A stretch of 64,000 bases of DNA from Trichobilharzia regenti (taxonomy: Eukaryota; Platyhelminthes; Trematoda; Strigeidida; Schistosomatidae), in contig OX235264.1 in the NCBI GenBank assembly GCA_944472135.2, positions 93,258,319 to 93,322,318 on the forward strand, read 5' to 3'. The notes below the pieces were generated by a model. It searched no databases and was not told where the DNA came from. It saw only the letters and a program-made list of their open reading frames with translations. The translations under genes and the position numbers were made by a program. Every line of letters begins with the position of its first letter. Positions within the stretch are counted from its first letter, which is position 1. This document shows, piece after piece, positions 1 to 9,808 of the stretch.

Positions 1-420
1 ATAGGCCAGATACACACGCCTTCATCAACCTGAAATCAATTTGGAAATCTTCTGCACTGCACTCAGCATAAAGAACAAGATTTGTACTTTCATCATCAAT
101 GTTAAGTCGGTCACTTCATTTGGTCAGGTTGTCACAAAAAGTATTTTCAACAGGTTACCGACTTCTATCAACAACTGAGTTCGCCTGCTCTTTATTATTT
201 ACAGTCAAACGTCCAGAATAAAAATTAGCAACAAGAAACTCTGGCGATGAACAAACCAACCAAGAGGCAATCGCTCAATAAATATGTAGAAGAAAATGAA
301 GATGGATAAGGTATGTGTGTTGAAGAGGCCATTGAATGACATTCCGCTCAAGGCACACCATCACTCGAGTGGAAATGGAATGGGAAACGACAGCTGGGTC
401 GTCGGTGTGAATTCAAATTC
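1..420 (+). mobile_element. RTE (SR2-like) LINE remnant, C-terminal part
   Basis: Degraded piece of a non-LTR retrotransposon. Bases 1-120 match the segment after the reverse transcriptase in the better copy at 14230-14735 (shared patterns such as aaatcttctg.actgcactca and the following aagaaca). Bases 240-420 give, in broken frames, the ICRRKxRWI-type segment that precedes the C-terminal end of RTE proteins, also seen at 59850-60010. No frame is open throughout. It enters the window from the left, so its start is unseen. Family call is by motif recall, not by search. Confidence 0.6.
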
Positions 421-551
421 GTAGTTTGTAGTTTCTGCAGTTCGAGAAGGTGAATCCTCATAATAGTTTCCCTTGGAAACCCAAAATTATTCAGATAACT
501 ATACGTGTGCCATCTGCTTGATACCGTAAATGGTAACCTCTTACTTTTTGG

Positions 552-1460
552 AAAAATAATAATAATAATTTGCTTTATTTCAAAACAGTACTTGTGATAC
601 AGAATGGAATTCTCACCATTTCACTACAGTATTGCATCCAGTTAGTACATTAACAATAAATAAAATTCTACATAGATCATGGGTAATCTCAGTTAGTTTT
701 GACAACAACATATCGGTAGCATATCGGCAGCAAAGCCCAAATTGAACAGAGTGTTTGAAGGTGTTAGAAAAGTAGATACTAGCATATTTTCTGGAGTGAG
801 CGCTAACAAAAAGCTTGAGATATACAGAGTGTGAAAGAACGAAGAAGAATGTTTTAAGTAGAGTTTGTCAGGAAGACAGAAACAAAACAGCACATAACAG
901 AAAATGGAAAAGAAAGAAAGAAAACGTTGTACCTATACATGACATGAGTTGGAAAGACGAGATCCAGTTGCTCTACTGACTATTTAATAGGCTATAGGTT
1001 TCACGCCTAATGCTTTTATTATCGCACAGAACACGAGCCAAGTAGGGTATGGTTGAGTTTTTGTACTTACTAGTGTGAGCCTATAGTTTCTGGTCCTACC
1101 TGATGAGATACAAGTGGAGAGTTGTGAATGAAGAGGGTGTTGTAAGTTAGATAAAATGGATTTAGCCCATTTTTCACATGAATCCAAGTGCCTGTCAACC
1201 AGAATATTAACAAGCTGGTTAAGTGGCACGTAGCTTACCCTGCTGACAACCTTTAACATCTTGCGTAATAAGATATAGTCTTTCTTCAGCAGCCCTGGAA
1301 AAACTAAGGGGGAACAATAGAGAATAATAGGTAGGATGCGAGAGTTAACGAATTGTAGGAGTAAGGGTTGGGTTATTCCAGAATGTCTTAACTTCTTGAT
1401 GTAGAAGGTAAGACGGAATATTATCCTAGAAATCATCAAGATATGAGACAACTAGGGAAG
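552..1460 (-). mobile_element. CR1-like LINE copy A, 5'-truncated 3' end
   Basis: The minus strand reads the C-terminal region of a CR1-like reverse transcriptase ORF2 (984-1451): motifs FRLTFYIKKLRHSG, ILYCSPLVFPGLLKKDY and HPLHSQLS.CISSGRTR. It continues through a 3' UTR to an (ATT)n tail at 552-570, the usual 3' signature of this family here. It belongs to the same subfamily as copy B (8960-13165) and serves as the reference for reconstructing the break in B. A frame change near 1075 breaks the ORF, so it is a dead 5'-truncated copy. Confidence 0.8.
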
Positions 1461-1799
1461 ATCAGCAGATAGAATGACGCCTAGGTATTTGATAAAAGAA
1501 ATAGTATTTAATGAATTCGTACATGTCGGTGCAAGGACTCGTCAACTGAATGAATACTCCTCTACAAACATTGTTAGTGATATAATTCCTTTCATAACGT
1601 TATCATTAGGTAGATAATATTCATCAAATCACACATTAATGTGCGTATAAATTGTAGTTTCTGTGGTACAATTGGTACAATTATAAACATCCAGATTTGA
1701 TAATAATAATAATATTGAAATACGAGGAAAATTCGTAAAAAACACAAATAAATAAATCAATTTAATAACAGTCTCCAGATACCGGTTCTTAACATTTCA

Positions 1800-2850
1800 A
1801 AGACCTCAAGTAGACAGTCAACACACCTCCCCACATGGCGTAGAAGTACTCCGAAGACTCAATAGATTGATCACATGTTTCCATTTAACTGCCTCTTTCT
1901 CTTTACCAATCTAATTCTATGTCAGTTGGTATTTCTCAACGAGGAAAGTATTGGCTCAACATGAGTAGTGATATATTTCCCTAACCATCGATTCGTAGCC
2001 TCAATATTTCTCAATGCTCAACACCAGAGAGAGAGAAAGCATACACCTAGTGCTCAAGACGGCCGTCCTCTTCATAGCTTCCACTTCCAATGACTATGTC
2101 TCACAGTCATAGAGAAGGATGGAGCAAACTCTTGAGTAATACAGCCGTTCTTTGATCGATATCCGAATTTCACCTCCAAGGGAAAGATGATGTAAATTTG
2201 TAACGACAGGAGACAGTTCGTTTATTAAGAAAATCAACGGATATTTATAGATTTTTATGTGCATTACTGTCAGTGGAGAAGCAACGTCTTCTGATTGGTC
2301 GCTTCCTTCCTAAAGGTTATTATGCACTGCATGTGACCGTTTCTTAGAAAGTTAAGCCATAAACCTACGAATCGTATTTTCACACACTAAGTCTACTGTG
2401 ATTTGTTGGTAAGCTCCTCAAGGTTAGGCTTTGTAATTGTTTTTCTCATGACCGCGATTCGCGATGTAAACATTGACGTAAATTGTTGTCTATGATTTTG
2501 GATTGCAGACAGCTCTCACCACAAATTGACAAATGTCACACGATTCTTTTGTATCCATGCTGGCATTTCGTCAAGAAACATTCCATTAGAGGTGATGCAA
2601 CTTCCTATTTAAGTGAAATAGTCGACACACCCAACCAATTTACTCTCTATATTTAAATATAGAATAGATCAAGACCATTTCTGCGTCATACACCTTACAC
2701 TTGACAGAAGTCAAGTCAGATGTCAAATAGCCTTGACTTATGTTCAAGGTGTTCAGAAGACTGAGACTTTTGTCAGCATCCACATAATCTAAGTCGTCAA
2801 TACTGTTGTGTGGTAGCAAGTCAATCCGTAACTGGCTAAAGTACACCATT
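1800..2850 (-). mobile_element. RTE (SR2-like) LINE remnant
   Basis: Highly decayed antisense RTE-type sequence. In broken minus frames there are traces of LLYDCET (RTE 'VLLYGSETW' motif) near 2110, a following FDHRCLRNIE-like stretch near 2000, and an IDDLDYVDADKSLSLL stretch (2640-2850) that resembles the RTE 'LDDLDFADD' catalytic block. Frameshifts and stops are frequent. A polymerase block and a C-terminal block in this order on the minus strand support one ancient copy, but two overlapping fragments cannot be excluded. Confidence 0.5.
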
Positions 2851-2895
2851 ATTGCATGTATGGAATAAAGCTGGACGAAATTAGTGCTGACTTAC

Positions 2896-3089
2896 TTGCA
2901 TGATATTGGCGGTTGACCTTTAATTTTTTCAATTCCAACTGGATGTGCTAAATGCGTTTTCCCTTCTATACGTGCCAATACTGTAGCTGATTTTTTCTGT
3001 AAATTATATAAGTCTCTTATAACATATTCACTCAGAGATTCAGGCCAACCTTCACGATTTTGTTCATTCAATATGACTGGTGAAAGAAC
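2896..3089 (-). CDS. Axonemal dynein heavy chain, N-terminal tail exon (downstream exon)
   Basis: Coding exon on the minus strand. It starts right after a strong acceptor (T-rich tract ending cacag, AG at 3091-3090) and ends at a GTAAGT donor (reverse complement of 2890-2895). The peptide begins VLSPVILNEQNREGWPESL and continues to KTHLAHPVGIEKIKG. This matches the dynein heavy chain tail pattern 'vl.Pl..n..n...WP..v..dv..h...L...v.v..G...GkT.LP.PvG.Ek' known from axonemal heavy chains. It joins in phase 0 to the exon at 8253-8626. Dynein heavy chains are the ATP-driven motors of ciliary and flagellar arms; in flukes these serve flame cells, sperm and ciliated larvae. The exon ends in phase 2; the next exon is not visible to the left. 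The subfamily cannot be named from about 190 residues. Confidence 0.85.
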
Positions 3090-3238
3090 CTGTGAAAAAA
3101 AGGAAGCAACAATGATAGAAGGGTGTAGAGGTAAATTAATCCCTCCCCCCAGAATTATTAGCCTGCAACACATTCTCTATTCAATATTGGATACTGACCT
3201 TCACTGATTAATTCGACTCGTTAAGTTGAAGGTAGGCG

Positions 3239-4015
3239 TTGAAGCATACAGTAGTCACGGACAAAGAAGAATACACCAAGAAAGCTGAAGAGCAACTCAA
3301 AGATGAAAATGTCGGCCAACAACACATGAGAAATCCTACTCAGACATTAGATAACCACATTCGAAGAACCATAAACAAGAATATCGAAACAGGTCACATC
3401 ACCAAAGAACATCACAGGCAAATAAAATCCAATGGGCCAATTCTAACAAGATTCTACGGAAGACCTAAAATAAATAAAATAAACACCTCACTATAACCAA
3501 TTGTATCACTTCCAGGAACTCCAACATACTATTTAACAGAGGAAGTACACAGAAGAATGAAACATTAAACAGAATCCTGAGGTCCCTCTATCAAACCTGC
3601 AATCCAATCTCTAGAGAAAATCAAAGGTATTCAGGTAGACGACCGAAAAGTAAAGGAACTCTTTAATATCATAACAGTATATACTTCAATAGAACAGAGA
3701 CTAGGACAACAAACCATAGAGCAATTTTTCAGCAACAACGAACATCTCTCCTACAACCCTCAAAAATTCAACACTCAAGTTGGCTGAAATCTATAAACTT
3801 ACATTTAACAACATATTTTCGGTTCAATTGCCGAGTATTTGAATAAATTGAAGGGACACCTATGGGATCACCCAAATCAGGTCTGATATTAGGCGCTGTG
3901 ACGCCGAAACATGAAAAAATAATCCTACCGAAGGTCGAACCAAAAATCTGGCTACGTTGCTTGGATGACAAATTCGTAATAATCAGAAGAAATGACTTAG
4001 GCAGTTAAGCATCTA
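3239..4015 (+). mobile_element. Penelope-like element, N-terminal and reverse transcriptase part (split copy)
   Basis: Plus-strand PLE coding remnant inside the dynein intron. In order: TDKEEYTKKAEEQLKDENV, ILTRFYGRPKI (PLE 'rlYGLPKiHK' block), PIVSLPGTPTYYL, a 'TVYTSIEQ' remnant of the catalytic sDVtsLFTnvp block, the KGHLWDHP remnant of 'kGtpMGSP', and LRCLDDKFVIIRRNDLG, where the YVDD box has become LDD with the preceding residue lost. At least four stops or frameshifts are present. The element resumes at 6690-7625, so the sequence between looks like later insertions. Confidence 0.8.
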
Positions 4016-4690
4016 CGACATTTGAGATACTGTCGTTTTACGTTCCTTCGTTCGTCTGTTCGCGTACAACCTTTAGCTAACTAAACAATGAATATCATAC
4101 TAAGATTCTAATCTCGAAATATATCTCGTATTTTGGACAATCAATATTTGGTGTTTTGATCTGACAGTGATCTCGGTAAAACAATTACTCTGGGAGTTAC
4201 AGGACAGAAACTATATTTATATACAGACCAGGGAGTGCTGGACAGTCGTTTCCCTCTGGTTTACAATTCGTCATCAATAAGCACCTATAACTCAACCAGA
4301 GATCAAATCCACGGCCTTCGTTTTAAATAGACCGAGTCTGTTGATCATTCAGTCATTGAACAAAATAAATGCTCTTAGGCATACACTACACAGCAACCTT
4401 GTCCATTTAAGAGACCAAATTCTAAAAGATTCGCAATCGAACTGTGCCTATAAAATAAAATGCTTGCTTGAAATGTGATGGGATATAGATCGAACAAACC
4501 CCGACAGAGAGAAATCAAGATGAGGAGAAATGAACATCACAGAGCATCTATCCGACCGCCGAGAAATCCAGTTTAATTAGAAAAGCTTGAAAAATCACCA
4601 GTCATAGGTGGTTTACACGTTATAGAATCAAGCCAAAAAACTGATTTTGTCAATTAACTGATACAATAATAACAGCTTTATTCTAGATAA
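4016..4690 (-). repeat. Interspersed short repeat with degenerate hammerhead (minus strand)
   Basis: Part of the block that separates the two PLE halves. On the minus strand, about 4225-4370 reads as one member of the short-repeat family found at 8042, 18850, 19735, 20350, 55235, 62200 and 62540: a 'gactgaatgatcaacagac' leader, a box-B-like stretch, then the ribozyme-like segment (4235-4284). The rest (4016-4220 and 4375-4690) shows no coding or recognised element. Confidence 0.55.
4235..4284 (-). ncRNA. Degenerate hammerhead ribozyme motif
   Basis: Minus-strand order: GTGCT (stem I), TTGATGA (catalytic box CUGAUGA with C3 changed to T), a stem II region with a weak stem, GAAA, a short CGACTGT (stem III), C at the cleavage position, then AGCAC, which pairs with the first GTGCT. 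The order matches a minimal type I hammerhead as known from schistosome Sm-alpha repeats. C3 is essential, so this copy should be inactive. Confidence 0.55.
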
Positions 4691-5900
4691 TATGCCAACA
4701 AATAGTACAGAATTTACAGCATATCTGGACCGCACAATATCTACTCTTAGTACAGGATCTTCAAGCAAAATAGTATTTGGCAGTACATCGTGTGACTGTG
4801 TGTTGCTCCTTCTGAAGTAATATCCAAATCTCTATATGATTGTTTCCTCAATTTTCTTGAAAGATGCTCTGCAAAGGGGGAATGCGTTTGCGCCAGTTGT
4901 TGACAACGATGATTTGGAGTCATAGCATCCGCCAATTGTCACCAGCCTTTATTGCAGTTTACCATCCCGAGGACCCAAACCAGTCACACACCCAGTCTAC
5001 ACCTCCCTATGTGACTGGCTGGCTTAAACTAACTGTGGTGGATTTCATTTACTGATGATGTCATGGTTTGGTTTGACCACCGCTAGCTAACTCTTCTCTA
5101 TCCTGGTCAATCCTATGTCAGCTAACATTGCGCATTGTCGAGGAAGGCGATTGAAGGCTAGCAATGCATGCGTAACACATTCCCCAGCGATCACCTCAAT
5201 CAATGTAACTTCACATCTTACGATTGATTTCCCCTCACACCTACCTAACACTCACTCGATTGAAGCCTACCCTCAGTATTGCTCACCTTATTATGCCAAC
5301 CACCTAACATGGGAGACAAAACGCAGACACCTATGATCAAAGACAACTAGTCAGGCTTCTCCTGCCTTCCACTTCCAATGGTTATGTCCCACTCAAAAAC
5401 ATATAGGGGGACAGAGCGGACTACTGCTAAGCAGTACTCACATCCTTTGATCGACAGCCAGTCGGATACCACGTCTAATAGACCAGAGATGGTGTAAGTT
5501 TGCATATGCCAAACCAGCCTTCTGTAGTCGTGCAGAGATTTCGTCAGCGATCAACCCGCTCTCACTGGCTGATCCCACTCCCCAAATAAGTGAAGTGGTC
5601 AACACTCTCAGCCGCGGCTTGACTCCTGCCTATCTTTAAGCTCAGAGTAGTCGATGTCATCTAGTCCTGTCGTGTGACATCATCTTACATTTGAAAGGAG
5701 CGAATTGCATGGCGAACGTTCCAAGTTTCTTGCTCAATCTGTTTAGAACACTCTGCGTTTTGTTAGAGTCTTCACCCAGGAGGCAGGACTATATCATCTT
5801 CATACACTAAGTCAACGAGACTATACGCTGGTGATAACGAGTCACTCCATCAGTAGCTGAAATCGGTTAGGGCTAAGGCCAATAGTACAAATCTATGATG
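4690..5900 (-). mobile_element. RTE (SR2-like) LINE remnant
   Basis: Minus-strand RTE C-terminal region in broken frames. A good stretch at about 5580-5450 reads SGLIADEISARLQKAGLAYANLHHLW, typical of the RTE segment after the reverse transcriptase ('DEIsaRI.kAr.afanL.hLWr'). Further 3' (5400-5100) a decayed YVFEWDITIGSGR-like stretch corresponds to the 'vLLYGcEtW' zone. Several stops and frameshifts are present. It lies between the two halves of one PLE and is therefore probably younger than that PLE. Confidence 0.65.
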
Positions 5901-6690
5901 AAATTAAAGAGAAATGGGACAGTGGGCATCCCTGACGGACGCTAATGGTTGTCACCATTTCAGACGGTAACTCTACTTAGGCTCTCACCTAACTGAATTA
6001 GTTCGAGTAGAGTAAGTGCTTTGACCAGTGTGACATATTTTCCTGGCAAGCCCTTCACAACTAAACATCGCCATAGTAGCTATCGGACGACAGAATCGAA
6101 TGCCGACTTTAGGTCAAGAAATATAACGATTGTTGGACGGCAGTAAGTATGCCACCTCTGTTCTAGAATCTGTCGATGAGTGAAGATATGATCGATACAC
6201 CCTCTTCCTGGTTTAAAGCTTGTGTGTTTGTTTCCCCCGAACACTGCTATATCTACGCATGATTACTGAACCTAGAACTTTAGTTACCATAGTGGTCAAG
6301 CTAATCCCCCCAGTGATTCAAGCAGACTACCAGATTATGAACAATAAACTGTTTTCGAAACCTTATCCAGTAAATAATACTGTTTCACCGTGTGATATAT
6401 ATTTCTAGTGAACAAATTAGCGTCATTTTGGACAATACTGAAGTCATCCAGAAAAATGTCACAATATCAGAAGCACTTCATACTAAATGGAATCCACTTG
6501 TGTCTGAACAGGAGTGATGATGGAGTAAGACAGAATTTGACCTGGTTCCGTCACACACATACACACTCCTCCTCATGCAGTAACAAAATCAACAAAAATG
6601 TGATCAGCATTTTCATTATGTAAACGCAGACCACTTTTATAATTCTATACGCTTATCAAATCCAACAATCCTTAAATGCTTTTTTATCCT
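5900..6690. other. Unassigned intronic sequence
   Basis: Inside the dynein intron and inside the block interrupting the PLE. Around 6060-6200 there are traces resembling the RTE polymerase core on the minus strand ('FLDLKSAFDSV'-like near 6110), so the RTE copy may extend here. No open frame with recognisable similarity was seen in 6200-6690. Confidence 0.4.
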
Positions 6691-7625
6691 TACGAATTGA
6701 CCAGCTTGACAACGTGAAAGAAATTACATTATGCTAAAAAACGATGGTTAAGTTACCGCAAGCATAAGCTGAGATTTCGGCATCAGTTACAAGGATCACT
6801 GAAAATCAGGGATAACGAAGAGTTCAATTTCCTGGGCCTAAATGTAAAAAGAAGAAACGACGGAACGTTTGAAAAGTCCATCTACAGAAAAGAAACTTGG
6901 ACTGGAAAATAACTTCACTACAACAGCTTGTGCCCTATGAGCTACAAGCAGGGATTAGCAAGGACACTGTAGGACAGGGTCAGGAAGTCAGGCGGGTCTA
7001 ACAAGGTAAAAGAAGAATTAAGCTTTGTTGAAAAATGCCTTAAGGAAAACGGGTATCTAAAAGGATTTATCCTAAAGTACAGCAAAGAAAGAGACGAGAA
7101 AGAGAAGTATCCAACAGTTGAAAAGAAGATAGGAATAATTTGCCTCCCGTACAAAGGAGAGACAGTATAACAAAAGATTGAAAAGAGGATGAAAGGAACA
7201 ATCAAGAGATGCTTTCCTGCAGCCAAGCTGATGACACTATACAACCCTACATGGTCTTTAAGCCAATCCAAACTGGATAAGTACCCTGCTGATGTTACCT
7301 CCAGCTGTATCTATAAATTCACGTGCACCTGAGGCAGCAAGTATATTGGAAGGACATAAAGGACTTCCATCCGGTTTTCAAGGCATATTCCAAGAAACTA
7401 ATGCATGAAAGGAAGCAGATATTTACAAAGTGCAATTACCAGACACCCACCATGTGGATACGGGTCATTTTGTCGAGATTTTCTAATTCTTCAAAATATT
7501 AAACATAGAAAGGACAGAGAATCTACTTCGATTTGCTGAAGCAATTACAGTGATCAAACGTCTCAGACCAAACTTATGCACACAGAAAGAGAGTGTAGTC
7601 AATCTCCAACTCCCTTGGTAACCAT
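6690..7625 (+). mobile_element. Penelope-like element, C-terminal part (second half of split copy)
   Basis: Continuation of the PLE at 3239-4015. In shifting plus frames: RDNEEFNFLGLNVKRRNDGT ('FLDvkv.rr.dGtl'), SIYRKETWTGK ('YRKpTfTGqY'), a FVEKCLKENGYLKGFI stretch (the '..nGYP..fi' block), LPPVQRRDSIT (remnant of the 'lPfKGd' block), and a GIY-YIG remnant ('CSSKYIGRT' near 7330-7370) followed by a region ending near 7625. The last coding part of PLEs is a GIY-YIG endonuclease. Multiple stops are present. About 20 residues between the halves are missing or unrecognisable. Confidence 0.75.
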
Positions 7626-8040
7626 ATCACTTTGATTACACTGATTAGTCATACGCACTAGTGAGCTCAACTCACTAAACAAGTTTTCAAATTGATGAAC
7701 TTTGATCTTCTTGAGTCGCCATATTGACGTACAAGCCAACACTGTTCATTAGGTTTTTCTGTTTTCTGTCTTCTCTCACCCTCCCCCCTATTTTTCATAG
7801 TTTGATAGTATATAACTTAAACCATAAATTGTAATAATTGTAATCCGCATGCGTTCACCTTATAATGTTTTCTCTAATACCTTTGAAACAGTGAAGTATG
7901 AAATATTATTTATTATTTATAACCGTTTCAATTTCAGGTAGTTTGCAGCTGTTGAGAACCTGTGAAATAGAATGATATCTGGTCTTTCTTTCTCTGTCGA
8001 TATTTGTCAAGGAAACCAAATGTATGAAATTCGCGATATA
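7626..8040. other. No feature recognised
   Basis: AT-rich sequence in the dynein intron, downstream of the PLE end. The first bases are probably the PLE 3' untranslated end. No coding similarity, hairpin or tandem repeat was noticed. Confidence 0.4.
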
Positions 8041-8041
8041 T

Positions 8042-8170
8042 ATATCACGAGTTGACGTCAGTTAGGGGGCACTGGGAGTGTGTGTCGTCTTAGTCTGAGA
8101 ATCTTCAGTAGTGCGCAACCCCCATCAGGGATGGAACCCAGGAACCTTCACGTTAGAACACAAAGCTCGT
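8042..8170 (-). repeat. Short interspersed repeat with hammerhead remnant
   Basis: Minus-strand member of the tRNA-like/hammerhead short-repeat family. It shows CTACTGAAGATTCTC..., a core-like ACGACA in place of CGAAAC, and the end CTAACTGACGTCAACTCGTGAT that closes the other members (CTAACTaATGTCAGCTCATGATG). It lies in the dynein intron, 80 bp downstream of the upstream exon. Divergence is high. Confidence 0.6.
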
Positions 8171-8252
8171 TGAACAAATTATTCCTTACTCATTATACTA
8201 CTAACTATTGGTTTTTTCAGTAGGCCTACAAGACAAAACACTACCAACTTAC

Positions 8253-8626
8253 TGTATTTACAAAAGCAATAAAATGATGCAGTGGTGATTTATTCATTTC
8301 CCCGTAATTAATTTGATTTTGCAACGTGACAAAATCAACATATTTCTCCATGGCATATTTCCCTTTTTTAATAAAATAAAACACCTTTGATTTAAATTTC
8401 TCTGGAAATTGTGTCATTATCTCAAAGATACCAGTTGGTGTTACTGTGATGAAAAGATGCAGTTGATCCATTTGTTCAAAATAATCAATAATTATTTGTA
8501 CACTGTTAACATCTTCAAGAAACTTCTTCACTTTATCCCATTTTACATCAGTAATCAACTGAATGAAGTCGAAGATGAAACGTAGACGTATATCAGATAT
8601 CTCTTCAAATGGCATAATTGTGGAAT
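8253..8626 (-). CDS. Axonemal dynein heavy chain, N-terminal tail exon (upstream exon)
   Basis: Minus-strand exon with an acceptor ending ataccag (AG at 8628-8627) and a GTAAGT donor (reverse complement of 8247-8252), length 374 bp. The peptide includes PFEEISDIRLRFIFDFIQL, a segment with DYFEQMDQLHLFITVTPTG, KSKVFYFIKKGKYAMEK, and ends MNKSPLHHFIAFVNT. It matches the dynein tail block 'fF..p....l.v......g.l......fP...k.k.vyF.k.......enf...l..Gdls..pl..l...v..v'. It ends in phase 0 and continues directly into the exon at 3089-2896 (VLSPVIL...). In this family the block lies near the N-terminus, so this is an early coding exon. Upstream exons are not visible; LINEs fill the DNA to the right. 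The first methionine in the frame (8615) is probably internal, because an acceptor precedes it. Confidence 0.85.
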
Positions 8627-8639
8627 CTGGTATTGTAAA

Positions 8640-8950
8640 TGTTGTGATGCATATATATATTTATATATATTGATAATTTCGAAGGGAATACCTAATTCAT
8701 TGGAGGCTTGTCTTGTGTAATTCCAGAATAGGTATTATTAGTCCCTTCTACTATGAGTTTTGATTGAATCTTTAGCGTTAATCAGAGGATTATTTATCGG
8801 GATGATTAGATACCCTCTGATCAGATTTGAACGATGCCTAATCAATAATTGATTGAATGAAGTATAATATCATTATATTATTATTATTACTATAATTAAT
8901 ACAGGCATTATTGTCAAATGAAGTAATCATAGATCTTCTGTAGCTAGTGT
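8640..8950. other. AT-rich intergenic/intronic sequence
   Basis: Contains a short TA-rich tract (8649-8672, tatatatatttatatata) and several ATT runs. No coding potential or repeat family was recognised. Confidence 0.4.
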
Positions 8951-8959
8951 ATGTGTAGA

Positions 8960-9808
8960 TGTTAGGCACTGTGGTAATAATAATAAAGACATTAAAATAG
9001 TCCCTGTCCCTAAACCTGGAAATAGCAAGAATGTAAAATTCAGACCCACTGGCATTACCTCCCCGTTTCTAAAGCTAATGGAAAAACTAGTACTTCTCAA
9101 ACTTGAACCCTGCCTTAAAAGTTTAGAAGACCCTAAACAATTTGCATATAGACAGGGTAGGAGCACTTTAGATGTTGCAGCCGTCTTACACAACAGTATC
9201 GTCTCATCATTAGTTAAAGGTGCCAAATATTTTTGTTGCACGTTTTTCGACTTCAATTCTGCTTTTGACTCTGTATCTAGATGTCTCTTGCTAAATAAGC
9301 TCTCGATGACACGAACTGCTTGCATTCCTATTTCTCTAACAGAATGCAGTACAACAAATACAAAGGTAAATCCTCCTCTGCTGTGCTCACTGAAGCTGGT
9401 GTCCCCCAAGGTGCTGAACTCTCCCCACTTCTCTTTTCTTTCTTTCTATATGACTTACCATCTTCAAATGACATTAATTATGTCAAATATGCTGACGACA
9501 TGACTGGATCTTTGCCTGTCAAGTGTCAAAGTGACTAGAGCAAACTAAATGGCTTTTTATCAGAAATCAGCCAGTGGTCCAAGGAAAACGGTCTTACCTT
9601 AAACCCCTCCAAATGACAAACAGTCAATTTCACCTTTAGGCATAAATCTGACCTAAACAAACTGGTTAGCACTCACGAGGTGTGCAACATAGGTGGCACT
9701 GAAATAGAAACCAAGTCGGAAATTAGATATCTTGGCGTCATTCTATTTGCTGATCTTTCCTGGTTGTCTCATATCTTGACGATTTCTAAGATAACATTCC
9801 ATCCTAAT
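8960..9808 (+). mobile_element. CR1-like LINE copy B, left part (interrupted by copy C)
   Basis: Plus-strand ORF2 reverse transcriptase, 5'-truncated. Readable blocks: VPVPKPGNSKNVKFRPTGITS, LMEKLVLLKLEPCLK, DPKQFAYRQGRSTLDVA, TFFDFNSAFDSV, a frameshift after 'LSMTRT', GVPQGAELSPLLFSFFLYDLP, VKYADD (catalytic box intact), a stop at about 9537, NLGGTEIETKSEIRYLGVILFADLSW. It stops abruptly at 9808 inside 'SKITFHP', where the (AAT)n tail of copy C begins. It resumes at about 12381. Confidence 0.85.
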
